A DNA stretch of 64,000 bases from Corynebacterium xerosis NBRC 16721 = ATCC 373 (GCF_001552415.1 NZ_BCRD01000003.1:310001-374000); one strand, 5' to 3'; positions 36,059-45,742 are shown, counted from the first letter of the stretch. Translations and numbers: made by a program. Notes: generated by a model not told the origin, from the letters alone.

Positions 36059-36889
36059 CTACTTCGCGTACCGCTTCGCGATCTCCAGCGCCTGCCCCGC
36101 GTACCCGCCACCGAAGAGCACCGCGTGCATCAGCACGGCGTAGAGCCTGTGCAGCGGCGCCCGCCCCTCGCGCCCGGGCAGCGGGTGCACGGACTCGTAA
36201 CCGGCGATGATGTCGTCGAGGTGCGGCACCCCGAACATCCCCAGCAGCGCCAGATCCTCCTCGCGATGCCCGCCGTGCGCGGCCGGGTCGATGAGGATCG
36301 CGCCCTCGTCGTCCCACATCAGGTTGCCCCACCACAGGTCACCGTGGACGCGGGCGGGCGCCTCGTCGTCGTCGAACTCGCCGTCGAGCAGCTTCTCCAT
36401 CAACCGCTCGAACACCGCCAGCTCCGACGGCGCGTACGTGCCGGGGCGCCGGGCCAGTTCGGCCACGGCCGGGGCGATGCGGTCGTGGGCCCAGAATTCG
36501 CCGAACGTCGCGCGCGGCGTCAGCTTCATCGTCCGAGGGTCGTCGAGCGGGCCGAACCAGCCGTCGCGGTCCCATCCCTCGGGGGCCGCGCCGAATCCGG
36601 GTGCGCCGGCGTCGTGCGTGCGGGCGAGCGCTTCGCCGAAGGCCCGGGCTTTGCTTGACGACGGCTGCCCCGCCGCGATTTTGCGCAGCACCAGTTTTCC
36701 GCGCCCCACGTCGAGGACGTCGACGACGCGCGCCCCGCCATCGGCCTCGGGTTCCTTCAGCCAGCGCAGGCCGGCAGCTTCCAGCGCGAAGAAGCCGGCG
36801 GGTGCGCCGGGGCGGGCCTTGACGTGGGTGGCGTCGGCGGCCTTCGCGGCCGGGCGTTCCCACCCGAATTCGGAGCGTTTGGCGAACAT
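36059..36889 (-). CDS. Fructosamine kinase family protein
   Basis: A 276-residue kinase of the fructosamine-3-kinase/APH fold. The catalytic loop is VHGDLWWGNLMWDD and the metal motif is DPAAHGGHREEDLALLGMF; the Lys of LVLRKIA lies in the N-lobe. Members phosphorylate ketosamines to trigger deglycation. The start ATG at 36889 is the only good one. The GCTTGACGACG word at 36653 (minus-strand sense) encodes SSSKAR in the N-lobe. No clear operon partner. Confidence 0.9.
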   Translation of the reverse strand: MFAKRSEFGWERPAAKAADATHVKARPGAPAGFFALEAAGLRWLKEPEADGGARVVDVLDVGRGKLVLRKIAAGQPSSSKARAFGEALARTHDAGAPGFGAAPEGWDRDGWFGPLDDPRTMKLTPRATFGEFWAHDRIAPAVAELARRPGTYAPSELAVFERLMEKLLDGEFDDDEAPARVHGDLWWGNLMWDDEGAILIDPAAHGGHREEDLALLGMFGVPHLDDIIAGYESVHPLPGREGRAPLHRLYAVLMHAVLFGGGYAGQALEIAKRYAK

Positions 36890-36976
36890 GCCCCCAGCGT
36901 AATCCCGCCGTGTTGTCGAATTGGCGCGTGCACGTGAATCAGACCGTCGCCCCGACCTGCCCTATTGTCTGTAGCC

Positions 36977-38659
36977 ATGGATGGAAGCGATCAGCCCCGC
37001 GACGACCGCGACATCGTCCGGGGCCGCGACGGCAAGCCCCTGCGCGACAGGTACGGCCGCCCGATTTACCGGCGGTCGGCTCAGCCGCGCCCGGGTGCTT
37101 CCCGTGGCGCCGCGCCCCGCACGCCGGAGGGCTATTTCACGCGCGCCGACGTGGAGAAGCTCCGCCGCCTGCGCGAACGCGGCGACCGACCCGCTGAGGG
37201 ACGCCGCCCGGCACTTCGATCGGAGCAGCGCCGCGATGCCCGGCCCGACCCCCGTGCCGGTCGTCGCGCGGCCGACGCCGCAGGTGCTGCAGGTGTTGCG
37301 GGTGCTGCGGGCGCGGCCGGTGCCCGCCGTGGCCCCGGTGCAGGCAGTGCGGGAGGCCGTCGCTCCCGCGCCAACGAGACGCAGATGTTCTCCCGTCCCG
37401 ATGATGTTCGCGCCGACCATCGCGCCGACCGCCGCTCCGCTGATCGCTACGCGGACCGGCATGCTTCCGACCCGCGCACTTCGGACCGGCGTGCATCAGA
37501 CCGCCGCACCTCCGATCGCCCCCGTTTCAGCGGCCAGGACGATCCGCGCTTCCCGCCCCGCGGCTACGACCCCGACCGCGACTACGCCGGAGGACTCCCC
37601 GGCGACCGCGACTACGCCGGAGCCTCCCCCGACTACGTCCCCGGCGCCCGTGACGGGGACGGCGATGGGCGGGGACGTGGGCGTCGCAAAGCACTGGCCT
37701 TCGGCGACCGATTCCGCCGCAACCGGGACCGGGACGGCCGCGGCCCCCGCCGGCCTCGCAACGTGGGCTTCAAGATCAAAGCGTTCCTGCTGGTCCTGCT
37801 GCTCGTCTTCGGCGCGGGCGCGATGTGGGTCGACTTCAACCTCGGCCGCGTCGACGCATTCGCCGGCGGCAACGACCGCCCCGGCCGATCGATGGCCACC
37901 AACTGGCTGCTCGTCGGCTCCGACTCGCGCGCAGGCCTGACCGAAGAAGACGCCGCGAACCTGTCCACCGGCGCCGGCGACTTCGGGCAACGCACCGACA
38001 CCATCATGATCGCCCACTTCCCGCTGGTCGGGAAGGGCCGCCTGGTGTCGCTGCCCCGCGACTCCTACGTCGACATCCCCGGCTACGGTCAGAACAAAAT
38101 CAACGCCGCATACTCTTTCGGCGGCGCGCAACTGCTCGCGCAAACCGTCGAGCACAACACCGGCATCCGCATCGACCACTACATGGAGATCGGGTTCGGC
38201 GGCTTCGCGTCCATCGTCGACGCCATGGGCGGCATCGAAATGTGCCCCGCCGAGGCGATCCAGGACCCGCTCGCCGGGCTGGACATCCAGGCCGGCTGCC
38301 AGAAGTTCGACGGCGCCACCGGCCTGGGCTACGTGCGCACCCGCGCCACAGCCCAGGGCGACCTCGACCGCGTCGCCCGGCAGCGCGAATTCATGGGCGC
38401 CATGATGAGCCGCGTCGCCTCGCCGGCCGTCTGGCTCAACCCGTGGCGCTGGTACCGCCTCGGCTCCAGCGGCGCGAAGGCGCTGACCGTCGATTCCGGC
38501 GACCACGTGTGGCACCTGGGCATGCTGATGATCCGCATGGCCTTCGGCACCGAGTCCGAGACCGTGCCCACCGCCGGGACCATGGACACCGGCCACGCCG
38601 GCAACGTCCTGCTGTGGGACGAGGCGGCGGCGCCGGCGTTCTTCGACGGCCTGAAGTAG
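36977..38659 (+). CDS. LytR-CpsA-Psr (LCP) family cell-wall glycopolymer ligase
   Basis: A 560-residue membrane protein, predicted to attach arabinogalactan to peptidoglycan. The first 260 residues are cytoplasmic and disordered, rich in Arg, Asp and Ala, with repeated SDRRASDRRTSD motifs. One transmembrane helix follows (FLLVLLLVFGAGAMWV, about 268-283), then the LCP domain: DTIMIAHF, SLPRDSYVDIPGYGQNKINAA, and YVRTRATAQGDLDRVARQREF. By synteny with C. glutamicum this could be the LcpB orthologue. The ATG at 36977 is preferred over an in-frame TTG at 36965. A GCTTTGCGACG word (37682) codes for RRKAL. Confidence 0.9.
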   Translation: MDGSDQPRDDRDIVRGRDGKPLRDRYGRPIYRRSAQPRPGASRGAAPRTPEGYFTRADVEKLRRLRERGDRPAEGRRPALRSEQRRDARPDPRAGRRAADAAGAAGVAGAAGAAGARRGPGAGSAGGRRSRANETQMFSRPDDVRADHRADRRSADRYADRHASDPRTSDRRASDRRTSDRPRFSGQDDPRFPPRGYDPDRDYAGGLPGDRDYAGASPDYVPGARDGDGDGRGRGRRKALAFGDRFRRNRDRDGRGPRRPRNVGFKIKAFLLVLLLVFGAGAMWVDFNLGRVDAFAGGNDRPGRSMATNWLLVGSDSRAGLTEEDAANLSTGAGDFGQRTDTIMIAHFPLVGKGRLVSLPRDSYVDIPGYGQNKINAAYSFGGAQLLAQTVEHNTGIRIDHYMEIGFGGFASIVDAMGGIEMCPAEAIQDPLAGLDIQAGCQKFDGATGLGYVRTRATAQGDLDRVARQREFMGAMMSRVASPAVWLNPWRWYRLGSSGAKALTVDSGDHVWHLGMLMIRMAFGTESETVPTAGTMDTGHAGNVLLWDEAAAPAFFDGLK

Positions 38660-38661
38660 CC

Positions 38662-38706
38662 GCGGCGGGGGTACGGGCGCCAGCAGGGCCGACCCCCGCG
38701 CCGCCA
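38662..38706. terminator. Probable hairpin between convergent LCP and DUF5926 genes
   Basis: GCGGGGGT (38667-38674) can pair with ACCCCCGC (38693-38700) just past the LCP stop. Confidence 0.5.
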
Positions 38707-38715
38707 GCCCCGCTC

Positions 38716-39657
38716 CTACCGGATGGTGACCTGGCGCGACACGATGGTGTCGCGCGACTTCCGCTCGTCGGCGGTCAGCGGCTCGTCGGACTTCAGGGCC
38801 GCCTCGATGCGCGCGGCGGCGTCGGCGATGACCTCGCCCCACGAGTCGTGGGCGACGGTGTTGTCCAGGTCCCACACGGGCACCAGCACGCCGTCGGTGC
38901 GGAACACGCCGGCGAACTTGGTGCCCTCGCCCATGCTCAGGCGGTCGGCGGCGTGGACGCGGGCCAGCGCATCGAGCAGCGGTCGCTCGTCCTCGCGGCG
39001 GATCCAGCGGATGTGCGCGCGCTCGCCGGGGTCGATCCACCACACGGCGCCGGGGACGTCGAGGTCCAGGCGGTACGACGGCATGATCGACTCGTTGGCG
39101 GCGGCGAGGTTCTGCTGCACCAGCTGGGTGCGTTCGACGCTGGCGGGGATCCACCATTCGAAGTCCTGGTGGACCACGAGGGCGTCGAGGTCGATGCCGG
39201 TCAGGACGTCGGCAAGCGAACCGCCGTCCATTCCGTCGGTGGCGACGTCGAGCTGCTGGCCATCCTCGGCGTTGCGCGCCCATTCGAGGGCGCGGGCCAG
39301 GTCGGCGGCGGCGTCGTTGGAGCGCGACTGGGTCTGCATGGCCACGTAGGCGTCGCCGCCCTCGGCGGTGGCGCGGGTGAGCGCCGCGATGCCGCCGGGC
39401 AGGACGGTGCACAGGTGGATCGGGCGCTTGGCGCCGGCGATCTTGGCGGGCACGGTGGCGGAGGGCGCGAATTCGCGCAGCGCGACGAGGTCGGCTTCCG
39501 CGTCGAATCCGGCGAACGGACGGGGGTTGCCGGCGAGGCGCTCACGTTCCGCGGCGCGGGCGGCGAGCTTGGCCTGGCGGCGGCTCATCCCCTCGGGCAC
39601 GTTGACGTCGGCGGCGGCACGGTTCTTACGAGACTTTTTTCCCACGTCCACCAACAT
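38716..39657 (-). CDS. DUF5926 family protein
   Basis: A 313-residue protein of unknown function conserved in actinobacteria. It begins with a basic stretch (GKKSRKNRAAADVNV), followed by a two-domain body with EWWIP and GERAHIRWIRREDERPLLDALARVHA, and VWDLDNTVAHDSWG near 260. The ATG at 39657 is used; a GTG at 39645 would start at the typical GKKSRKN and may be the true start. No membrane segment or motif of known chemistry is visible. Confidence 0.8.
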   Translation of the reverse strand: MLVDVGKKSRKNRAAADVNVPEGMSRRQAKLAARAAERERLAGNPRPFAGFDAEADLVALREFAPSATVPAKIAGAKRPIHLCTVLPGGIAALTRATAEGGDAYVAMQTQSRSNDAAADLARALEWARNAEDGQQLDVATDGMDGGSLADVLTGIDLDALVVHQDFEWWIPASVERTQLVQQNLAAANESIMPSYRLDLDVPGAVWWIDPGERAHIRWIRREDERPLLDALARVHAADRLSMGEGTKFAGVFRTDGVLVPVWDLDNTVAHDSWGEVIADAAARIEAALKSDEPLTADERKSRDTIVSRQVTIR

Positions 39658-39711
39658 ACTGGGCGCCCGCCGGCGGTGGCGGTGCGTCGCCGCGGGGCGG
39701 GCGTGTCCGGG

Positions 39712-40716
39712 TCAGTTTCCGGTTGCGGTCCCGGGCTTTGCGACGGTCCGCGTCACGTCCTCCGGCCGCAGCGATTCACGGTCGAAGTCGACGGCGTCCG
39801 TCGGGCGCAGCCCCGTGTCGCGCTCGGACAGGGGGAGATTTCCCAGCGGGGTGCCCTGCGCTTCGGCGGTGACGGCGTCCTGGGAGGCGATGAGATCGGC
39901 GGCGTGGTGGGCACGTTCGGCCCGGGCGGCGCGGGCGTCGCGTTCGTTCATCCCGGCGGCCATGGCGGCGGCGGAGGCGGCGTCGAATCCGCCGACCTTC
40001 GGCATGGACTCCAGGGCCCGGCGGGCGCGGGCGGGCCAGTCGGTGGCCAGCCAGTCGATGCCGCGGGCCTTGGCGTAGGTGACGTCGACGTCGGTTTTCG
40101 CGAGCCAGCAGTACAGCGGCATGTCCCAAGACATCATGCCCATCGGGTCGCGGCGGGCGCCGTACATGTCCACGCCCATGGCGGTGGGGCCGCCGAGGTA
40201 GCGCTGCACCGCGGTGCGGGCGCCGGGGGTCTTGACCAGCTGAATCCGCTCGAGCTTCGGCAGCATGGCGCCGACGGCATTGATGGAACGGGCGGAGAAG
40301 CTGATGATGCGCGTGCGCGGATCGTCGTCGAGCCCAAAGTGCCGGAGGCGCTCGCGCAGGACCCGCTCGGTGCGCAGGCCCGTGGTCACGGGATGTTTGG
40401 TTTCGATGAACAGGCCGGTGCCGGGATTGGCGACGGCCCACTCGAGGAAGACATCGAACTCGAGGACCGGCTGCGGCTGCTCCCACGTACCGGCGTTGAG
40501 GCGGCGGATCTGCGCCAGCGTCGCCGCGCCGACCGGGCCGGAGCCGTCGGTGGTCCGACCCAAGGTTCGGTCGTGCATGCAGATCAGGTGACCATCGGCG
40601 GTGAGGCGGATGTCGCACTCGACGCCGTCGGCCCCTTCGGCCACCGCCGCTTCGTAGGCGCCGATGGTGTGCTCCGGGTGGGCGCCCGAGGCACCGCGGT
40701 GGGCGATGATCTGCAT
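39712..40716 (-). CDS. glpQ1: Glycerophosphodiester phosphodiesterase (GlpQ1 type)
   Basis: Hydrolyses glycerophosphodiesters to glycerol-3-phosphate and an alcohol. The 334-residue protein has the GDPD signatures AHRGASGAHPEHTIGAYEAAV, DGVECDIRLTADG, and HDRTLGRTTDGSG, plus FIETKH for metal. No signal peptide is seen, so it is cytoplasmic. The ATG overlaps the stop of the membrane protein gene as TGATG. It is the third gene of the pyk2 operon, corresponding to Rv3842c and to cg3215 of C. glutamicum. A GCTTTGCGACG word (39735) is near its C-terminus, in a low-complexity tail. Confidence 0.92.
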   Translation of the reverse strand: MQIIAHRGASGAHPEHTIGAYEAAVAEGADGVECDIRLTADGHLICMHDRTLGRTTDGSGPVGAATLAQIRRLNAGTWEQPQPVLEFDVFLEWAVANPGTGLFIETKHPVTTGLRTERVLRERLRHFGLDDDPRTRIISFSARSINAVGAMLPKLERIQLVKTPGARTAVQRYLGGPTAMGVDMYGARRDPMGMMSWDMPLYCWLAKTDVDVTYAKARGIDWLATDWPARARRALESMPKVGGFDAASAAAMAAGMNERDARAARAERAHHAADLIASQDAVTAEAQGTPLGNLPLSERDTGLRPTDAVDFDRESLRPEDVTRTVAKPGTATGN

Positions 40717-41786
40717 CAGGGATTCTCCTCGTAGAGCGACGTGATCGCGTCGTCGATCGGGGGGATGACCGTCTTCGGGGATCGGTCTCGGTGCGGGGTG
40801 ACCAGGCCGCGGCTCCAGAACGGCTCGGAGTCCACGTCGGAGTCCGGGTCGGAACCTGTGCCGGCCCCGCCGTCACCGTCACCTTCGGCACCCGGCACCA
40901 TGCGGCGCGGGTCGGGCGGGGACATCGCCCGGGTCAGCGACGCCGCGGTCACCGCCGACGTGACGGCGGCGATGGCGGCCAGCACGCCGGTCTGGAACAC
41001 CCCGACGGCGTTGTTGCTCCAGAACACCGACGCCAGGGCCAGCGGCCACAGCACGCAGGAGGCGAACCACGCCCACATGCCGGGGCCGCGCACGCCGGTT
41101 TCCGCGAGGATGACGACGGGCCCGGAAACGTTGCGCCCCGGCCACAGGTGCATCGCGGTGATGGTCTTGTGGCTGCGCGCCAACGGCGGCTCCCACCGTC
41201 GGGCCCGCTCGGCCAGGGACCGCAGCGTCGCAATGGCGTAGGCGCCGAGCACGCCGCTGGACACGACGGCGGCGAAGTACAGCACCGGCGACAGGAAGCC
41301 GAAAAGGATGGACAGCAGCGGGCTGCCGGCGAGCGACTGGTAGCTGACCCAGGTGGCCAGCGCCCCGAGGCCGAACAGCACCGCGGTGGCGATGGCCCAC
41401 TTCCGGGCGGCCGACGCGCGGCGGCGGACGACCTCCCGCGGCTCGGGTGCCGGGGGCGCCTGGTACGGGTTGAAGCCGCTCATCGGGATCGGCGCGGGCG
41501 GCCGTCCGGGCACGTGCCCACGCGGCTGGATCCGCCCCTCGATCCGGCGGGGACCGTCGCCGTGGCCGCCCGGCGGCTCATGGGTGACCGGAGCGGTGAC
41601 GCCGCTGCGGCCGAACGCCGGCGGGGCGCTCGGAGACGTCGGCACCGAAGACGCCGGAGCTGCCGGAGACGCCATCGGTGCAGGCGAGGACGTCGGTGCA
41701 GCCGGAGCCTGCGGAGCCGTGGGAGCCGCCGGCGCCGCGGGGATGCCCCAGCCGCCGCGCCCCTGACCGTGCGGTGCGGCGGTCAT
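40716..41786 (-). CDS. Membrane protein of unknown function (Rv3843c-like)
   Basis: A 356-residue protein with a Pro/Ala-rich cytoplasmic head of about 130 residues, four hydrophobic segments (about 135-155, 165-185, 235-255 and 260-285), and an acidic tail. I see no known motif. It lies between pyk2 and glpQ1, and both junctions overlap (ATGA and TGATG), so the three are translated together. Rv3843c holds the same place next to glpQ1 in M. tuberculosis. Confidence 0.8.
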   Translation of the reverse strand: MTAAPHGQGRGGWGIPAAPAAPTAPQAPAAPTSSPAPMASPAAPASSVPTSPSAPPAFGRSGVTAPVTHEPPGGHGDGPRRIEGRIQPRGHVPGRPPAPIPMSGFNPYQAPPAPEPREVVRRRASAARKWAIATAVLFGLGALATWVSYQSLAGSPLLSILFGFLSPVLYFAAVVSSGVLGAYAIATLRSLAERARRWEPPLARSHKTITAMHLWPGRNVSGPVVILAETGVRGPGMWAWFASCVLWPLALASVFWSNNAVGVFQTGVLAAIAAVTSAVTAASLTRAMSPPDPRRMVPGAEGDGDGGAGTGSDPDSDVDSEPFWSRGLVTPHRDRSPKTVIPPIDDAITSLYEENP

Positions 41787-43756
41787 CGTGTTTCACCGTC
41801 CCAGGACCGGATGCGCCGGAGCATGATGCGGTTCTTGCGCTGCGAGCGGCCCATCTTCTTGGCCAGGTTGTCCAGGATGCCGATGGCGTCGGTGATGTGC
41901 GGGCCCTTGTTCAGCATCACGCACTCGGCGCGCAGCGCGAACGCCGCGTCGGTGATCTCGGCGCGAGCGGGCAGGCCGGACTTCGCCAGCGACTCCAGCA
42001 CCTGGGTGCCCAGGATGGTGGGCACGCGGGCGGCCTGCGCCAGGGCCAGGATCTGGCCGGGGACCTCGCCCATGCGCTGGAATCCGAGTTCGACGGCCAG
42101 GTCGCCGCGGGCGATCATGATGCCCATGTTGGCGTGGCGCATGCCCGCGACCAGGATCTCCGGCAGGTTCTCGAAGGCGGGGATGGTCTCGATCTTCAGC
42201 ACGATCCCCAGGCCCCGGGTGCGCGCGGCGAGTTCGTCGTCGCCGGCGTCCTCGTGCTCGCGGGCGATCTTCTCCAGCTCGTCGAGGACCTGCGCGACGT
42301 CCTCCGGCGTGCGGATGAAGCTGATCGCCGCCACGTGCCCGTTTTCCGCGACGAACCGCAGGTTCCGCGCGTCCTCCTCGGTCAGCGCGGGCACCGGCAG
42401 GTCGGTGGTCGGCAGGTTGATGCCCTTGTGGCCGGCCAGGTTCTGTCCGCCGGGCTTGGCGCGGGTGACCTTCAGGCGGGCTTCGTGGTGCTTGACGACG
42501 CCGCCGTCCCCGCCGTCCTCCCCGACCTCGTCCACGGCGGTGACCTCTGCGGCGATGGCGCCGTCGTCGAAAAGCACCGGCTGCCCGACCTGCAGCGCCG
42601 CGACCGCCTCCGGGAGCGTGCACGACAGGCGCGGCACGTCGCCGCTTTCGTCCTGCGGCACCGACTCGACGACCTCGGAGGTGATGATCATTTCGTCGCC
42701 GACCTCGAACCGCAGCTTGCGGACGACGGCCGGGACACCGGTGGCGCGGGTCTTCTCGTAGTCGTGGCGAAGCAGCGTGCCCTCGGCGATGTACGCGTTG
42801 CGGTCGCCTTCGGCCAGTACCCCGCCGTCCTCGACGTGCGTGACGGTGAAGTGGCGCTTGGCCGAGCGGTTGTCGTGCAGCGTGATCTCGCTGCCGACCT
42901 GCAGCGTCTCCAGCCAGCCGGAATCGACCGTCAGCGGCAGCGCCGGCCGGCCGGGCAGCCCCTCCGGCACCGGCGCGGGCAACGCGGCGACGGCGCCCTC
43001 GCGGGCCTCGTCGGGGTCCTCCGGGCCACCGGGGCCGCCGAGATCAACCACGCGCGGGGTCAGCCACAGTTTCGCGGGCGTCAGCACCGTGCCGGCGTCG
43101 TCGCGCGTGACGCGGGCGCGGCCGACCTTCGGGCCGTCGGCGACGGCGCCGGTGCGGATCTTCGGGCCCGCCAGGTCCAGCGACACCTCGATGTCCCGGC
43201 CCACCTTCTCGGCGGCGGCGTCGACGTTGGCGATCATCTTCCGCCACGACTCCGCGCCGTCGTGGGCGCAATTGATGCGGGCGACGTCCATCCCGGCCTC
43301 GGCGAAGCCCAGCACCAGCTCGGCGTCGTCGGCGGCCTCGGACGGCAGGGTGACCATGATGCGGGCGGGCACGCCCTCGCGCTCCTCGCCGAACAGGCGG
43401 TCCGAGTTGGCGTCCAGCGCCACGTCGGCGGCGTCGTCCTGCCGGATGTACTCGTCTACGTCGGTGTCCACCTCGTCGCCGACGAGCGCCCGCAGCACCG
43501 CGCGGGCGATGGCCAGACGGCCGTAGACGCCGGACTCCGCCGTCGTCAGGCTGGTGACGCCGAGATCGTGCAGGCCGTTCTGCAGCTCGCGGATGTCGAT
43601 GGTCCGCAGATGCGCGTAGTGCAGCAGGTTCTCGGCCCCCGCCCGGTGCTCCGGGTGGACGTCCGCCAGCATGTCCGCCGCCTCGGCGTTCACGCGGTCG
43701 AGCTGGCCCAACAAATCGTCGAGCTGCTCGATCAGGGGACGGACGTCGTGCTGCAT
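41783..43756 (-). CDS. pyk2: Atypical pyruvate kinase (Pyk2 type)
   Basis: A 657-residue enzyme, longer than ordinary pyruvate kinase, with an extra helical N-terminus of about 120 residues. Kinase motifs are present: ARINCAHDG (usual RxNxSHG, with Ser replaced by Ala and Gly by Asp), DLAGPKIRTG, KIETIPAFENL and MIARGDLAVELGF. The usual C-terminal regulatory domain is not evident. The ATG at 43756 has a GGGAGGAGAA site 10 nt upstream; an upstream GTG (43786) would include this site. It leads an operon with the membrane protein and glpQ1 genes. ldhA lies 4 kb away, as in C. glutamicum. Confidence 0.85.
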   Translation of the reverse strand: MQHDVRPLIEQLDDLLGQLDRVNAEAADMLADVHPEHRAGAENLLHYAHLRTIDIRELQNGLHDLGVTSLTTAESGVYGRLAIARAVLRALVGDEVDTDVDEYIRQDDAADVALDANSDRLFGEEREGVPARIMVTLPSEAADDAELVLGFAEAGMDVARINCAHDGAESWRKMIANVDAAAEKVGRDIEVSLDLAGPKIRTGAVADGPKVGRARVTRDDAGTVLTPAKLWLTPRVVDLGGPGGPEDPDEAREGAVAALPAPVPEGLPGRPALPLTVDSGWLETLQVGSEITLHDNRSAKRHFTVTHVEDGGVLAEGDRNAYIAEGTLLRHDYEKTRATGVPAVVRKLRFEVGDEMIITSEVVESVPQDESGDVPRLSCTLPEAVAALQVGQPVLFDDGAIAAEVTAVDEVGEDGGDGGVVKHHEARLKVTRAKPGGQNLAGHKGINLPTTDLPVPALTEEDARNLRFVAENGHVAAISFIRTPEDVAQVLDELEKIAREHEDAGDDELAARTRGLGIVLKIETIPAFENLPEILVAGMRHANMGIMIARGDLAVELGFQRMGEVPGQILALAQAARVPTILGTQVLESLAKSGLPARAEITDAAFALRAECVMLNKGPHITDAIGILDNLAKKMGRSQRKNRIMLRRIRSWDGETR

Positions 43757-44047
43757 GGGTATCGGGTTCTCCTCCCCCACCTCCACGGCCGCCGCCCGGG
43801 AACGAGCCCCAATGCCGACGACCGATCGGCGGACGCGGGGATTCGTCGGGCGGATCGGTATGCGTCAATCATGGCCCGGCCACGCGGAAAGCGACAGCCC
43901 AAACCGCGTTCGCGCCAAGGTTTCACCGAGTGTTCACCTTCGGGCCATCGCCACGGCTTTTTGCTTTACGACGCCCCCGTCACCGTCACCTTTCGCACCC
44001 CTTCGGCGCCGCGATCCGCGACGCCGAACCCATCGCCCGGAACGCGG
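43757..44047. other. Intergenic region upstream of pyk2
   Basis: About 290 bp that should contain the pyk2 promoter. One GCTTTACGACG word at 43973-43983; no gene is seen and no clear promoter boxes were found. Confidence 0.3.
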
Positions 44048-44085
44048 AAACGCCCCCTCCGCGGGAAGCGGTGGGGGCGGATTTC
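44048..44085 (-). terminator. Terminator of mctC
   Basis: CGCCCCCTCCGC (44051-44062) pairs with GCGGTGGGGGCG (44068-44079), one mismatch, 35 bp past the stop on the minus strand, followed by GTTTCC. Confidence 0.7.
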
Positions 44086-44119
44086 CGTGGGACCGAAAAG
44101 GTCGGGAGCGTGGCGTGGC

Positions 44120-45739
44120 CTAGTGCTCCACGGCCGCCTCGGCGCCGATGCCGGTCATGGAGCGGACCTCCATCTCGGCGCGCTTGCCCGGCAGGTTGTC
44201 GGGCTTGCCCACGAGCGTGCCGATGATGCCCAGCAGGAAGCCGGCCGGGATCGCGATGATCGACGGGTTCTCCAGCGGGAAGAACGCGAAGTCGGCGCCG
44301 GAGATCAGCGACGTCTCCGTGCCCGACACGGCCGGGGAGAAGATGATCAGGATGATCGACGTCAGCAGACCGCCGTAGATCGAGAACAGGGCGCCGGTGG
44401 TGTTGAACTTGCGCCAGTACAGCGAGTAGATGATCGTCGGCAGGTTCGCGGCGGCCGCGATGCCGAAGGCCAGGGCGACCAGGAAGGCGATGTTCTGGCC
44501 CAGGGCGCCGATGCCCAGGATGATGGCCAGGATGCCGATGATGACCACGGTCGCGCGGGAGACGCGGACCTGCTCCTCCTCGGTGGCCTCGCCGTTGCGC
44601 ATGACGTTGTTGTAGATGTCGTGCGCGACGGAGGCGGAGGCGGTGATGGCCAGGCCGGCGACGACCGCGAGGATCGTGGCGAAGGCGATGGCGGAGATGA
44701 CGGCCATGAAGATGGTGCCGCCGACCTCGGCCGCCAGCAGCAGCACGGCGGAGTTGACGCCGCCCGGGGCGGAGAGGATCTGGTCCTTGCCCACCAGCGC
44801 CGCGGCGCCGTAGCCCATGATGACGGTGAGCAGGAAGAACAGGGCCACGATGCCGATGGTCCAGGTCACCGAGCGACGCGCCTCGCGGGCGGTCGGGACG
44901 GTGTAGAAGCGCATCAGAACGTGCGGCAGGCCGGCGGTGCCGAAGACCAGGGCCAGGCCCAGGGACACGAAGTCCAGCTGGGTCAGGACGTCGCCGCCGT
45001 ACTTCAGGCCCGGCTTGAGAATGGCCTCGCCGTCGGGGTGGTTGGCCACGGCCGCGCCGAGCAGCTCGTTGAAGCCGCCCTTGAGCGCCCAGAAGGTCAG
45101 GCCCGCGATGATGATCGAACCGCCGACCAGCAGGACGGCCTTGATCATCTGGACGTAGGTGGTGCCCTTCATGCCGCCGACGAGGACGTAGATGATCATC
45201 AGCGCGCCGACGATGGCGACGACCGTGTACTGGGCCATGCCACCGTCGATGCCCAGCAGCAGGGCCACCAGGCCACCGGCGCCGGCCATCTGCGCGATCA
45301 GGTAGAACAGCGAAATCGTCAGCGTGGAGATGGCGGCCGCGGTGCGGACCGGCTTCTGGTTCAGTCGGAACGACAGCACGTCGGCCATGGTGAAACGGCC
45401 GGTGTTGCGCAGCGGCTCGGCGACGAGCACGAGGGCGACCAGCAGCGCGATGAGGAAGCCGACGGAGTACAGGAATCCGTCGTAGCCCTGCACGGCGATG
45501 GCGCCGGTGACGCCCAGGAACGCGGCGGCCGACAGGTAGTCGCCGGCGATGGCCAGGCCGTTCTGGGTGCCGTTGAAGGAGGCGCCGCCGGTGTAGAAGT
45601 CGGTGCCCTTCTGCGACGTCTGGCGCGTGGCGCGGACGACGACGGTCAGGGTGATCACGATGAACGCGATGAAGATGGAGATGTTGAGGATCGGGTTGCC
45701 CGTCTCAACGGCTTCCTGTGCGAGGAATGCGGTGTTCAT
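44120..45739 (-). CDS. mctC: Sodium/solute symporter for monocarboxylates (MctC/ActP type)
   Basis: A 539-residue SSS-family transporter with about 13 hydrophobic helices. The family strings GDYLSAAAFLGVTGAIAVQGYDGFLYSVGF and FGTAGLPHVLMRFYTVPTAREARRS are present. In C. glutamicum MctC takes up acetate, pyruvate and propionate. The start ATG at 45739 lies 3 bp after the stop of the DUF485 gene, so both are cotranscribed from the promoter near 46200. Confidence 0.93.
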   Translation of the reverse strand: MNTAFLAQEAVETGNPILNISIFIAFIVITLTVVVRATRQTSQKGTDFYTGGASFNGTQNGLAIAGDYLSAAAFLGVTGAIAVQGYDGFLYSVGFLIALLVALVLVAEPLRNTGRFTMADVLSFRLNQKPVRTAAAISTLTISLFYLIAQMAGAGGLVALLLGIDGGMAQYTVVAIVGALMIIYVLVGGMKGTTYVQMIKAVLLVGGSIIIAGLTFWALKGGFNELLGAAVANHPDGEAILKPGLKYGGDVLTQLDFVSLGLALVFGTAGLPHVLMRFYTVPTAREARRSVTWTIGIVALFFLLTVIMGYGAAALVGKDQILSAPGGVNSAVLLLAAEVGGTIFMAVISAIAFATILAVVAGLAITASASVAHDIYNNVMRNGEATEEEQVRVSRATVVIIGILAIILGIGALGQNIAFLVALAFGIAAAANLPTIIYSLYWRKFNTTGALFSIYGGLLTSIILIIFSPAVSGTETSLISGADFAFFPLENPSIIAIPAGFLLGIIGTLVGKPDNLPGKRAEMEVRSMTGIGAEAAVEH

Positions 45740-45742
45740 GGC

